DNA of 21,918 bases. Origin: Phycisphaerae bacterium (lineage in GTDB: Bacteria > Planctomycetota > Phycisphaerae > Phycisphaerales > SM1A02). The stretch is from the NCBI GenBank assembly GCA_018663565.1, contig JABJQE010000215.1:1-21918 (forward strand). Reading direction: 5' to 3'. The position numbers and the translations under genes were made by a program. Positions 7,047 to 14,838 of the stretch are shown here, piece by piece (within the stretch, counting starts at the first letter, position 1; each line of letters begins with the position of its first letter). The notes under the pieces are model-generated. The model had not been told where the DNA came from, searched no databases, and saw nothing but the letters and a program-made list of their open reading frames with translations.

Positions 7047-7924
7047 TGTGCATCTCCTTCTGCATGTTCGTCTAACTCGTCGATGTTGCCGTTGCGATTG
7101 GGCGTCGGGAGCGAAGGTGGGGTGGATTGTGATGGGGGCCTGAGCACACCACCACTGATTGTGAATCCAATGGCTTCTTCGACGGTGAGTGGCAACTCAA
7201 TGGTCGAGGCGATCGGGACGGTGATCGTGTAGCCAGTGAATGGTGTTGGGCTGCTTGGAATAAAGATCGTAATACCGTCTTCGCCGACGTGATCTTTGAG
7301 GGCGAGCAGCGCGTTGCCAGTTTGGAATCCAACAGACCAAATGCCCTTCTTTGGGTATTCCACTGCGACGACCCGGCGAAACTGAATCGCCTTCTCTTGG
7401 GGTGAGAACAAGAAGTCCACAATCTGTTTGATCCAACTGTAGATCTTCTTGATGACCGGGAGTGATGTGATCGCGCGTTCCAGTTGGCGATAGGCCACTC
7501 GGCCTACCCAGCCACCGACAAGCCTGCCGGCTAAATAAACCGCAATGACGGCGACCAGCAGTCCCACCATTCGGACTGGCCAGAAGTTGCTCCACCACCC
7601 ATGAACCACGCCCTTCTGGTATTCAAAGACGAGTTGGACATCTTGAGATGTGTCGCTTGAACTGAGCCCGAGGGCTGACCGGGCGAGATCGAGATCTTCC
7701 GCGGTTGGCATGATGCCCCAGTACTCAGGCAGTGTGGGCCATGTAGAGAAAGACTGCAGCAAGACGTATCGAATGCCACCGTTGATTGGTTCAGCAATTG
7801 AATTATTGATCCAAAGGTACGCTTGGGCCAAGATCCACAACGTGAGCGTTGCAGGCAGCACCACAGCAAGACCTCGCAGGAAGAACCGGCGGAAATTTCC
7901 TCGGGATGGCTGTGTTGATGGCAT
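7043..7924 (-). CDS. DUF502 family membrane protein
   Basis: The 293-residue protein has the family layout: a first membrane helix after FLRGLAVVLPATLTLW (about 17-38), a second at about 117-140, a cytosolic stretch with SLPVIKKIYSWIKQ (about 154-167), and the signature VEYPKKGIWSVGFQTG (188-203). This is followed by a region with TPFTGYTITVP and a charged tail. DUF502 proteins are widespread integral membrane proteins without an agreed function. The segment between the two helices (about 40-115) is long. The ATG at 7924 has no SD sequence; the bases just before it are pyrimidine-rich. No better internal start exists before the first helix. It is the first gene of the hpf-ptsN-ptsH unit and lies 64 nt after purN. 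Confidence 0.88.
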   Translation of the reverse strand: MPSTQPSRGNFRRFFLRGLAVVLPATLTLWILAQAYLWINNSIAEPINGGIRYVLLQSFSTWPTLPEYWGIMPTAEDLDLARSALGLSSSDTSQDVQLVFEYQKGVVHGWWSNFWPVRMVGLLVAVIAVYLAGRLVGGWVGRVAYRQLERAITSLPVIKKIYSWIKQIVDFLFSPQEKAIQFRRVVAVEYPKKGIWSVGFQTGNALLALKDHVGEDGITIFIPSSPTPFTGYTITVPIASTIELPLTVEEAIGFTISGGVLRPPSQSTPPSLPTPNRNGNIDELDEHAEGDAQ

Positions 7925-7988
7925 AAGGAGGATCGTCGTCTAGGGGGTTCAGTGTACCCGGGTCCGCCCCATTAGATTGATTGGCTGA

Positions 7989-8639
7989 TTATCGGCTTGG
8001 TTGTCCGATGGCATCTGGCCATCGCTCACCGGGCTGAGCAATCTCTGCGGGGCCTTGGTTGATGCGGACGCGGCCCTCGGCGATCAATTGAATTGCGGCA
8101 GGGTAGGCATCACATTCTGCCTCGAACACGCGAGCAGCGAGTGAGTCTGGTGTGTCGTCCCTGTGCACGATGCATGATCGCTGCAGAATAGTGGGGCCAT
8201 GGTCGTACTGGGCATCTACAACATGCACGGTGCATCCACTTTTTTGACGGCCCGAGGCAAGTACAGCCTCATGGACGTGCTGGCCATGCATGCCCTTGCC
8301 GCCGAAGTTGGGCAGCAGAGCAGGGTGAATATTGACGACGTTGCCGATCATCCACGGTGCAATCGGAAGTAGCCGCAGGTAGCCGCAGAGGCAGGTGAGA
8401 TCAGGTCGAAGATCGCAGAGTTCACTGAGCACCCATTCATCGATCGAAACAGTGGCGGACGGTGTGCGAACAGGGAGCCCGCGTTGGATGCAGCGATCAA
8501 TAGCGGTGATGTCTGGGCGTGACACAATGACTGAGTCGATGACAGCATTCAATATGCCCGCGTCAATTCGATCTTGGATGTTTAAGATGGTTCGTCCGCC
8601 GCCACTGGCGAGACAACACAATCGAATGGGTGCACTCAT
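7989..8639 (-). CDS. purN: Phosphoribosylglycinamide formyltransferase (PurN)
   Basis: PurN transfers a formyl group from 10-formyltetrahydrofolate to GAR in purine synthesis. The 216-residue product has the Rossmann-like start LASGGGRTIL (10-19). The catalytic set is Asn103 and His105 in VNIHPALLP, with Asp146 in YDHGPT. GMHGQHVHEAVLASG and SGCTVHVVD are also typical. The phosphate loop reads SGGGRTI where classical PurN has SGxGSN, so this is a divergent branch and GAR specificity is assumed. A C-terminal extension ending WPDAIGQPSR follows the fold. No SD sequence precedes the ATG, but it overlaps the thioesterase stop as ATGA, consistent with coupling. Confidence 0.88.
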   Translation of the reverse strand: MSAPIRLCCLASGGGRTILNIQDRIDAGILNAVIDSVIVSRPDITAIDRCIQRGLPVRTPSATVSIDEWVLSELCDLRPDLTCLCGYLRLLPIAPWMIGNVVNIHPALLPNFGGKGMHGQHVHEAVLASGRQKSGCTVHVVDAQYDHGPTILQRSCIVHRDDTPDSLAARVFEAECDAYPAAIQLIAEGRVRINQGPAEIAQPGERWPDAIGQPSR

Positions 8640-9070
8640 GGATCGATGGGGGTCATCAGTGAGGGGGGGCTTACAAACGGAATCGGATGGCCTGCAGCGT
8701 CAACGCTCACCATCGTTAGCCGAGCGACGGTGACCTCCACGGTCTTTCCAGTTTCAAAGCGTTCTGCCATGACCCGCACTCGAATCGTCACGCTGCTGCT
8801 GCCAGTTCGTTCGGTTGATGAGAAGAGGCTTACGACATCTCCTGCCCACACTGGGCGTCGAAACTCAACGGCGTCCATGCTCACCGTGACCCACCGATGG
8901 AGTCCATATCGACGTGCTTGATAGAAGCCCGCCTGATCGATGAGTGAGAGGATTGCTCCACCGAACACAGTGCCGGCCACGTTGGTGTCCTTGGGCATCA
9001 TGTGCACTCGAATAGCAAGGTGTTCGGAGTCGGTGGGCGAGCTTTCTGTGTGGCTGTTCGTGTCGTTCAT
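8636..9070 (-). CDS. Acyl-CoA thioesterase, hotdog fold (YciA/BACH-like)
   Basis: The 144-residue protein fits the hotdog acyl-CoA hydrolase family. It has the signature MPKDTNVAGTVFGGAIL followed by SLIDQAG with the catalytic Asp at about 45. Then comes VTVSMDAVEFRRPVWAGDVV, where the family has its strand leading into the GD turn, and EVTVARLTMVSVD near the end. It should hydrolyse acyl-CoA esters in the cytoplasm, but chain length cannot be read from the sequence. The first 17 residues are polar and disordered-looking. Its ATG directly follows the stop of the preceding gene (TAA then ATG, no gap) and its stop overlaps purN. Confidence 0.88.
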   Translation of the reverse strand: MNDTNSHTESSPTDSEHLAIRVHMMPKDTNVAGTVFGGAILSLIDQAGFYQARRYGLHRWVTVSMDAVEFRRPVWAGDVVSLFSSTERTGSSSVTIRVRVMAERFETGKTVEVTVARLTMVSVDAAGHPIPFVSPPSLMTPIDP

Positions 9071-9505
9071 TTAGGGCATGGTCTCTGCTTTGTTCGTTAT
9101 TGACAAGCGGGGTCTTTTTGAGGTGAGTTGACGGGCAGTTGAGGCATGGTCTCCGCCGGCCTCGTTGAGCGCTTGGATCGTACGGTGGATGAGCTCTATG
9201 TTGTTGGAGTCCCAGCCGAAGATCCCTTGGGACTCAAGGGCCACCATGGCATCAAGCAATGCCTCGGTGTGCCCATTTGAGATCAGTTCAGCTTCAAGGG
9301 CACTTTGCCAGTGTGTGAGGCGAGGCGTTCGGCCTCCGGGTGGAGGCGTTGTCAGCCATTGCCACGCCGTTGCCCTGGTGTTGAAGTCGCGTGAGGTGGT
9401 GTCGATGATGTATGAGCTCGCGATCAGCGTTGGTGTCATCAAGAGTCCGAGCAAGAGCCCCAGACTCGCGGCTATTCCAAGTGTCATCCATGTCCAATGC
9501 TTCAT
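9071..9505 (-). CDS. Small membrane-anchored protein of unknown function
   Basis: I do not recognise this family. The 144-residue product has one hydrophobic segment (about 7-29, rich in Leu, Ala and Gly) and then a mostly helical soluble part containing TPPPGGRTPRLTHWQ and EALLDAMVALESQGIFGWD. It is probably anchored in the inner membrane with the C-terminal part outside. The start at 9505 is chosen because GGAG lies 10 nt upstream; an 18-codon extension to 9559 is basic and lacks such a site. Its first 212 nt overlap, in another frame, the last part of the SQCY/DUF4159 gene. Its stop touches the thioesterase start. The protein-like composition makes this frame the more convincing one in the overlap. 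Confidence 0.72.
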   Translation of the reverse strand: MKHWTWMTLGIAASLGLLLGLLMTPTLIASSYIIDTTSRDFNTRATAWQWLTTPPPGGRTPRLTHWQSALEAELISNGHTEALLDAMVALESQGIFGWDSNNIELIHRTIQALNEAGGDHASTARQLTSKRPRLSITNKAETMP

Positions 9506-11750
9506 CGTGCGTTGTCTCCGCTGCATCAGGATAGGGATCTCGCTGCGTGCGCGAGGCATGCGACGAATGCGCCCAAGTCACGATGTTCCAGAGGATGTGC
9601 CTCGCGGTCTCGCTGGCATAGCCATGAATGCCCCAACAAGGCCGGTTGAGGAGTCCATGCATCAGGTCAGAGGGAGCCAGCATCAATGATCCTCCAGTGG
9701 AATGTGTGGCCATGGTCAGGTCAAGGCCGGCGGTCGCAAGTCCGGTTTGGTTCGAATAGGAACGCCACTGTGGTGTTGAGACCGGGCGGCAGCCAGGGAG
9801 ATCGCGTGCTGTGCTCCACTGGGCGGATCGTGCGGAGGCTTGCGGGTATCCGGCAGTTGTGGCTGATTCGCGGAGGGGATCAAGTACAGCGGGAGGTCCA
9901 CACACGAGCACGGTGGCGCCACCTCTCAGATTGCGTTCGATCACTGGCCATGGGGGTATATGGGTAGTTGCTTGAATGACGATGCACATCGCTTCTTCAA
10001 TATTCTCAAGGGGGCTGCGTTGCACCTCCACAGATCGGCCGGTTTGTTTCGCCCAGAATGCGAAGGCATCCGCAGCACCTGTTTCGACGGGATCGTCGGT
10101 ATCGGCAGCGAATACGACTTCGTACGGCGTGCCAGTGCACTGCACAACGGGAATCTTGCGGCCCATTTCGATTCTCCGCGGGAACGGTGAACGCTCGGTG
10201 GCAAGAGCCCAGAGGTTTGGCATGACATCCTGTGATGGTCCACTGATGAGCACAATGAGCGGCCGGATTGGTGTGCTCAAGGCTTCAATTCGAGGCAACT
10301 GCTTGGTCGGTTGAATCAATGACGCTATGGGGTGGTCACGGTTGAGCCGGCTCCACGTTGCGTTGGGGGCTGCGAGTGATCCAATGTGTTTGATGGAGCG
10401 TGTAAATCCGCTGCCTGATGTCATGGCGACGAGTAGTCCGCCACGTCGAAGGTAGTCGGCGATGCGTTCAACTTCTTTGATTTCAGGGCGGGGATTGTGT
10501 TCGTTGTCTTGCAGGAACTTCGCAATGGTGGTTCGGTGATCTCGAATGAATTTCGGTTCACCTGCGCCGCGAACGATGATCATCGGTGCTTCGAGCCACG
10601 CCTCAACGGAGTCTTGGAGATCAACTTCCTGCCAGCACGATTGCTGCTCGTGTTGCTCTGAGAGATCTTGCACAAGCAGGGGGACACAGGGCGGCGTTGG
10701 TTCGTCCTTGCCTAGGCGGAGGTGAGCACAGGCTAGTGGTGTGTATCCGCGGTGTAGGAACATGAGCGCAAAGCAGCGTTGGCGTAACTGAGCAAGTGAT
10801 CGTCCTTTCTTGATGGTCCAACTGCCTGATTTTGACTTCTTGCAGAGCCGATCAAGTGTTCCGGCCGTGGCGTCGCGTAGCCAATCGCGTCCAGCTAGAC
10901 GTCGCCGGCCGGTGGCGAGCGCCATGCGTTCGAGGGAGTACAGCCAGTACATCGGAAACTTTGCGCAGCGTCCGCCGCCTGGGCAGGGTGATGCCTCGAA
11001 ACGATCATCAAGCCAGGCAAGACCTTTCTGCATTGCAGCGTTCCGGGCCTTGCTCCGCCTCGAGTGTTTGCGTTTTGGATTCAGTATGTTGTCAGCGAGC
11101 ACAAGCGAGAAGACGCCGGCGGCTGTCATTGATCCGGTTGGTGTGTCGCCGGCGTGGTATGACCATCCGCCATCCTGCTGCTGCGATTCAATGGTGGCGT
11201 GTTCGATTCGCTCGAGCAGTGACTTTGGAATGGCAATGCCACGTTCGTGGGCTGCATGGAGTGCTAGAAGCGCCACATGACGTGTTGACGGCGAAACGCG
11301 TGGGATACGTTTGACGCGGCGGCAGAGATAGTCCCAGCCACCTTGTTCCCAGTGGAATGCTTCGATCAGTCGATCAACATCATGTTGAAGTTGAGGGAGA
11401 AAGCGGTCTGGCAAGCTTGCCCATACCTGCGCGCGGAATGCGACGGCGTACGTCCCATCGGGTTCGATTGACTGGAGATATGTGATGGCTTCGCGGAGCG
11501 GGGAAGACTGCGCATCATGCCCTGCGGTCAACAGGGCCAGCGTAGCGAGTGCGGTGTAGCCACCGAGGTGTTGGCGTGTGCTCTCGCCTTCGGGCATCTT
11601 GGTGGGGTCCCAGTGCCGCTTCTTGTGATGCGAGTCGAGAATGGACGTCGAAATGGCGTCCATGGCCTCTTCGACATCCTGGCCACTGAGAAACGCCGGG
11701 TCAGTTGCGCCCAATGAGATGGCTAGAGCCGCAGTGATGTGTGTCAGCAT
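9294..11750 (-). CDS. Secreted SQCY-repeat (terpenoid cyclase-like) / DUF4159-like protein
   Basis: This 818-residue protein has a weak N-terminal hydrophobic stretch (1-14) that may export it. An alpha-alpha barrel-like repeat region follows (about 50-345), with GGWDYL, QQDGGWSYHAGD and a repeat ending FALMFLHRGYTPL. That is the squalene-cyclase/prenyltransferase repeat type seen fused to DUF4159 in planctomycetes. The rest (about 375-728) has two alpha/beta halves with ADYLRRGGLLVAM and NLRGGATVLVCG, resembling DUF4159/glutamine-amidotransferase-like sheets, ending at SETARHILWNIVTWA. No DxDD cyclase motif is seen, so it is unlikely to be a squalene cyclase. The last 70 residues are His/Asn/Arg-rich and lie out of frame over the next gene. 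The start at 11750 has no SD sequence. It follows dxs by 75 nt. Confidence 0.75.
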   Translation of the reverse strand: MLTHITAALAISLGATDPAFLSGQDVEEAMDAISTSILDSHHKKRHWDPTKMPEGESTRQHLGGYTALATLALLTAGHDAQSSPLREAITYLQSIEPDGTYAVAFRAQVWASLPDRFLPQLQHDVDRLIEAFHWEQGGWDYLCRRVKRIPRVSPSTRHVALLALHAAHERGIAIPKSLLERIEHATIESQQQDGGWSYHAGDTPTGSMTAAGVFSLVLADNILNPKRKHSRRSKARNAAMQKGLAWLDDRFEASPCPGGGRCAKFPMYWLYSLERMALATGRRRLAGRDWLRDATAGTLDRLCKKSKSGSWTIKKGRSLAQLRQRCFALMFLHRGYTPLACAHLRLGKDEPTPPCVPLLVQDLSEQHEQQSCWQEVDLQDSVEAWLEAPMIIVRGAGEPKFIRDHRTTIAKFLQDNEHNPRPEIKEVERIADYLRRGGLLVAMTSGSGFTRSIKHIGSLAAPNATWSRLNRDHPIASLIQPTKQLPRIEALSTPIRPLIVLISGPSQDVMPNLWALATERSPFPRRIEMGRKIPVVQCTGTPYEVVFAADTDDPVETGAADAFAFWAKQTGRSVEVQRSPLENIEEAMCIVIQATTHIPPWPVIERNLRGGATVLVCGPPAVLDPLRESATTAGYPQASARSAQWSTARDLPGCRPVSTPQWRSYSNQTGLATAGLDLTMATHSTGGSLMLAPSDLMHGLLNRPCWGIHGYASETARHILWNIVTWAHSSHASRTQRDPYPDAAETTHDEALDMDDTWNSRESGALARTLDDTNADRELIHHRHHLTRLQHQGNGVAMADNASTRRPNASPHTLAKCP

Positions 11751-11784
11751 GGCCTGAGGCTATGAGTGAATTGGGGTCGTCTCT

Positions 11785-11830
11785 TCTAGAACTGCCGAAT
11801 GTCGGAGCACCGAATAAGGGCCGTTCTAGA
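11785..11830 (-). terminator. Stem-loop after dxs (possible terminator or attenuator)
   Basis: TCTAGAAC (11785-11792) and GTTCTAGA (11823-11830) form a perfect 8-bp inverted repeat, continued after one mismatch by GCC/GGC. The 22-nt loop contains its own 4-bp stem (TCGG/CCGA). On the minus strand it begins within the dxs stop codon. No T-run follows, so it may attenuate, or mark an RNA processing site before the next gene, instead of ending transcription outright. Confidence 0.4.
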
Positions 11831-13787
11831 GTGCGCTGGTTGCTCGACGGGGCACTTCAACGGCAACGGTCGCTGGTCGCTTGCGGCGATTGGCTGCAGA
11901 TTGAATTGAGGCGACGATACCGTTCAAATCGAGACCCGCGTCGACGAGTTGCTCGCCGCGTGAGCCCTGATGGATCCAGTGATCTGGTAGCCCAGCGCGT
12001 TCGATGAGCGAGGCATCAAGACCGCGGCTGGCGGCTTGCTCAAGAACGCCGCTGCCGAATCCGCCGATAAGCGTGTGCTCTTCGATGGTCAAGATTGGCG
12101 TTCCTCTGCTGAGGATGCGTTCAATAAGATCGCCGTCAACTGGCTTGGCGAATCGAGCATCCCAGACTTCAACGGTCAATTCAGAGTCGAGTTGGTCGGC
12201 GGCCTCGATGGCTGTCAGGGCTTGCACGCCAAAGGCCAAGACGACGACATCAGCGTCAGCGGCTGGTCTGATACAGGCGGCCTTGCCCAATTCGTAGGGG
12301 GCGCAGGTCTGATTGCTCAGCATGTCGTTGACATCATCGCGGGGGTACCGAACGGCGGTCAATCCTTCGTCGTAGGTCCGCATGAACTCAAGCGAGCCGC
12401 GAAGACTCTGCTCGTCGATAGCGGCCATGAGCACAGCACCCGGGAGTGTGCGGAGGATGGAGACGTCGCAGAATCCGTGGTGGACGGCGCCGTCGCCGCC
12501 AACAAGACCGGCGCGGTCGAGGCAAAGTCTCAGGGGTAGCCCCTGCAGGGATGCTTCTTGGAAGCACTGGTCGAACGCTCGCTGGAGGAAGGTTGCGTAC
12601 ACCGCAAAGAATGGGCGTAGGCCAGTCTTTGCCATCCCAAGCATCATGTCGGCGGCGTGAGATTCACAAATGCCAGTGTCCCACGTGCGGTCTGGGTACT
12701 GTTCGATTGCTTTTTGTACGCCCGTGCCATCTGCCATGGCAGCCGAGCACGCGGTGACCGTGCCATCGCGTTCCATTACATCACACAATGCTTCGCCAAA
12801 GGCGGCGGTGAAACTGCGGCCGCCGCTCTTGAGTTCAACTCGGCATCCCGTGACGCGGTGAGGCTTTGGCGAATGGAAGGCCGTGGCATCACCTTCGGTG
12901 TACTCGTAGCCCTTGCCTTTGATGGTGTGGGCGTGCAGCACAAGTGGTTTGTTGACATCTTTGACGGTGGCGAGAGTTTCGACGAGTGACGGGATGTCGT
13001 GCCCGTCAATTGGTCCAACATGGAGCAGGCCAAACTTCTCGAACCAGGGGTCTTCATTCACAACGTCCTTGGCGACCTCGCCGAGCCGATGGCCGATACT
13101 GCGGATGGCGCCGCCGCCAGGAATACCTTCGACCATGCCCTTTGCGGCTTCCTTCATTGATCGGTAGGTGTCACTGACACGCAAGCGATCGAAGTAGGAG
13201 GCGACGGCTCCTTGGGGCCGTGAGATACTCATGCCGTTGTCATTGAGCACCACCAAGAATTGGCGGTCCAGTGTTCCTGCGTTGTTGAGTCCTTCCATCG
13301 AGAGGCCATTCACGATGCTTGCATCGCCGACGAAGGCGACAGTGCGGCGACCGGAAGGGTTCTCTGGCGACCATCCTTCACCCTTGAGCGTGTCGCCACG
13401 CGCCATACCGGTGGCAGTTGAAATCGCAGTCCCAGCATGACCGACCATAAACAGGTCATAGTCGGATTCGTTTGGGTCAGGGAAGCCGCCCATGCCGCCA
13501 CGCTGTCGAAGCTTCGAGAGCATGGGGAAGCGTCCAGTGAGCAACTTATGGGGGTAGCACTGATGACCTACATCGAAGAGCAGGCGATCGTGGCCAAAGT
13601 CAAAGACGCGGTGCAACGCAATGAAGAGCTCAATCACGCCAAGGTTGGGCGCGAGATGTCCACCAGTCTGCTGCACTTGCGTGCAGATTGCATGCCGCAT
13701 TTCAGCTGCAAGCGTCGGCAATTGCTCGAGGTCGAGGGCCTTGAGATCAGCTGGCGAAGAAATGCCGGGCAGAATGGTGAGGTGCAT
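11826..13787 (-). CDS. dxs: 1-deoxy-D-xylulose-5-phosphate synthase
   Basis: DXS condenses pyruvate and glyceraldehyde 3-phosphate, with thiamine diphosphate, in the first step of the MEP isoprenoid pathway. The 653-residue product is full length. It has GGHLAPNLG with His44, DVGHQCYPHK with His75, GHAGTAIS (116-123), and the thiamine-diphosphate motif from GDAS (154-157) to LNDNGMSIS (181-189). HVGPIDGHD, DTGICESHA with the catalytic Glu375, and DRAGLVGGDGAVHHG (424-438) follow, then EEHTLIGGFGSG near the C-terminus. GDA replaces the usual GDG, a mild change. AGGAG lies 7 nt before the ATG at 13787, fixing the start. It is downstream of ispA (101-nt gap) in the same direction. Confidence 0.96.
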   Translation of the reverse strand: MHLTILPGISSPADLKALDLEQLPTLAAEMRHAICTQVQQTGGHLAPNLGVIELFIALHRVFDFGHDRLLFDVGHQCYPHKLLTGRFPMLSKLRQRGGMGGFPDPNESDYDLFMVGHAGTAISTATGMARGDTLKGEGWSPENPSGRRTVAFVGDASIVNGLSMEGLNNAGTLDRQFLVVLNDNGMSISRPQGAVASYFDRLRVSDTYRSMKEAAKGMVEGIPGGGAIRSIGHRLGEVAKDVVNEDPWFEKFGLLHVGPIDGHDIPSLVETLATVKDVNKPLVLHAHTIKGKGYEYTEGDATAFHSPKPHRVTGCRVELKSGGRSFTAAFGEALCDVMERDGTVTACSAAMADGTGVQKAIEQYPDRTWDTGICESHAADMMLGMAKTGLRPFFAVYATFLQRAFDQCFQEASLQGLPLRLCLDRAGLVGGDGAVHHGFCDVSILRTLPGAVLMAAIDEQSLRGSLEFMRTYDEGLTAVRYPRDDVNDMLSNQTCAPYELGKAACIRPAADADVVVLAFGVQALTAIEAADQLDSELTVEVWDARFAKPVDGDLIERILSRGTPILTIEEHTLIGGFGSGVLEQAASRGLDASLIERAGLPDHWIHQGSRGEQLVDAGLDLNGIVASIQSAANRRKRPATVAVEVPRRATSAL

Positions 13788-13888
13788 GAACGTCTCCTGG
13801 TTTCAGGCGATCTGAGCGGCAACGGGGCCAATTGCAGCCTGAAGCGACTGAGCAGTGTACCAGTGAGACCGGTGAAGTCGACCCAGAA

Positions 13889-14785
13889 TCAGCGAGTTCG
13901 GATCGCCATCAATTCGGCGATACACGCAAGTGGATGGCCGTTAGGTCCAAGGAAGCCAATGGCGTTGAGGGCCTCGCCAAGCAATCGTTCTATTTCGTCG
14001 CGGCAGGCGGCTTCGCCAAGAACGCCGGGATAGGTTCGCTTTCCACAGGCCGCATCCTTGCCCGTGGCCTTGCCAACATGGCCGGCTGATTGGGTGACAT
14101 CGAGTAGGTCATCGACCACTTGGAACATGAGTCCCATCGCCTCGCCGTATACGGTGAGCGCCATCAATTCCTCGCGCGAGGCGTCGCCGCAGAGCCCTCC
14201 CATTCGGCAGGCTGATCGGATGAGGGCGCCTGTTTTATTGCGATGGACAAGTTTGACTTGCTCAAGCGGAGTGAGTTCCTCAGGAAGCCCGCCAAGTGTG
14301 TCGTACACCTGTCCTGCGACCATGTCTGACGTGCCGCCGGCGAGTTCGCTCACGAGTTGTGATCGGACTTCGGCGGTGTTGTTTGAGTCGGCGACCAGGC
14401 CAAATGCCATTGCGAGCATGAGATCGCCTGCCAGGATGGCCATTGGTTCGCCAGCGTGAATATGAAGCGTCGGTTGCCCGCGGCGTAGTGCGTCATTGTC
14501 AAGTGCTGGAAGGTCATCATGGACCAGGCTGAAACAGTGCACCAGTTCAAGGGCAGCAGCAGCGGGGAGGGAAGCGTTGTGATGGCCACCTACCGCGCGG
14601 CAGCTGTGTATCACGAGCGCTGGGCGAAGCCGCTTTCCGCCACCAAGGACGCCGTACTGCGCGGCATCTGCGAGATGAGTCGGTAGTTGCGACCACTCAA
14701 CGGAAGTGCTCAGCCAGTGCTCAACGAGCATGGCGGATTCGCTCAGTGCATCACGGCCCTCTTGAATTGCTGTGGCTGTTGTCAT
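13889..14785 (-). CDS. ispA: Polyprenyl (geranylgeranyl/farnesyl) diphosphate synthase, IspA type
   Basis: This short-chain trans-prenyltransferase builds C15-C20 diphosphates from IPP and allylic primers in the cytoplasm. The 298-residue protein has GGGKRLRP (48-55). The first Asp-rich motif is DDLPALD (90-96) followed by RRGQPTLH, and the two-residue insertion (DDx4D) is usual for bacterial FPP/GGPP synthases. HRNKTGALIR (181-190) and the second Asp-rich motif VDDLLDVT (224-231) follow, then GKDAACGKRTYP. Product length cannot be fixed with confidence. No clear SD sequence precedes the ATG at 14785. The gene heads the minus-strand series leading to dxs and is divergent from the ExbB-like gene across 53 nt. 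Confidence 0.93.
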   Translation of the reverse strand: MTTATAIQEGRDALSESAMLVEHWLSTSVEWSQLPTHLADAAQYGVLGGGKRLRPALVIHSCRAVGGHHNASLPAAAALELVHCFSLVHDDLPALDNDALRRGQPTLHIHAGEPMAILAGDLMLAMAFGLVADSNNTAEVRSQLVSELAGGTSDMVAGQVYDTLGGLPEELTPLEQVKLVHRNKTGALIRSACRMGGLCGDASREELMALTVYGEAMGLMFQVVDDLLDVTQSAGHVGKATGKDAACGKRTYPGVLGEAACRDEIERLLGEALNAIGFLGPNGHPLACIAELMAIRTR

Positions 14786-14838
14786 GGTCTTGTACTCAAA
14801 TGCCGGGCTGAAGGTTCGAAGTCCGTACTATATCGACC

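Noticed and set aside
7925..7932. AAGGAGGA, a perfect plus-strand SD look-alike
   Set aside because: No plus-strand open frame follows; a TAG occurs within a few bases and purN occupies the opposite strand.
9294..11750. Squalene-hopene cyclase assignment for the SQCY-repeat protein
   Set aside because: Only the repeat-type barrel is recognisable. No DxDD catalytic motif is visible and the C-terminal half is DUF4159-like.
12036..12539. Plus-strand open frame of 167 codons inside dxs
   Set aside because: It is antisense to conserved transketolase-type C-terminal motifs of DXS and has no recognisable domain.
14813..14824. GGTTCGAAGTCC, resembling a tRNA T-loop
   Set aside because: The flanking five bases do not pair, no acceptor or anticodon arm fits, and the 53-nt spacer is too short for a tRNA.
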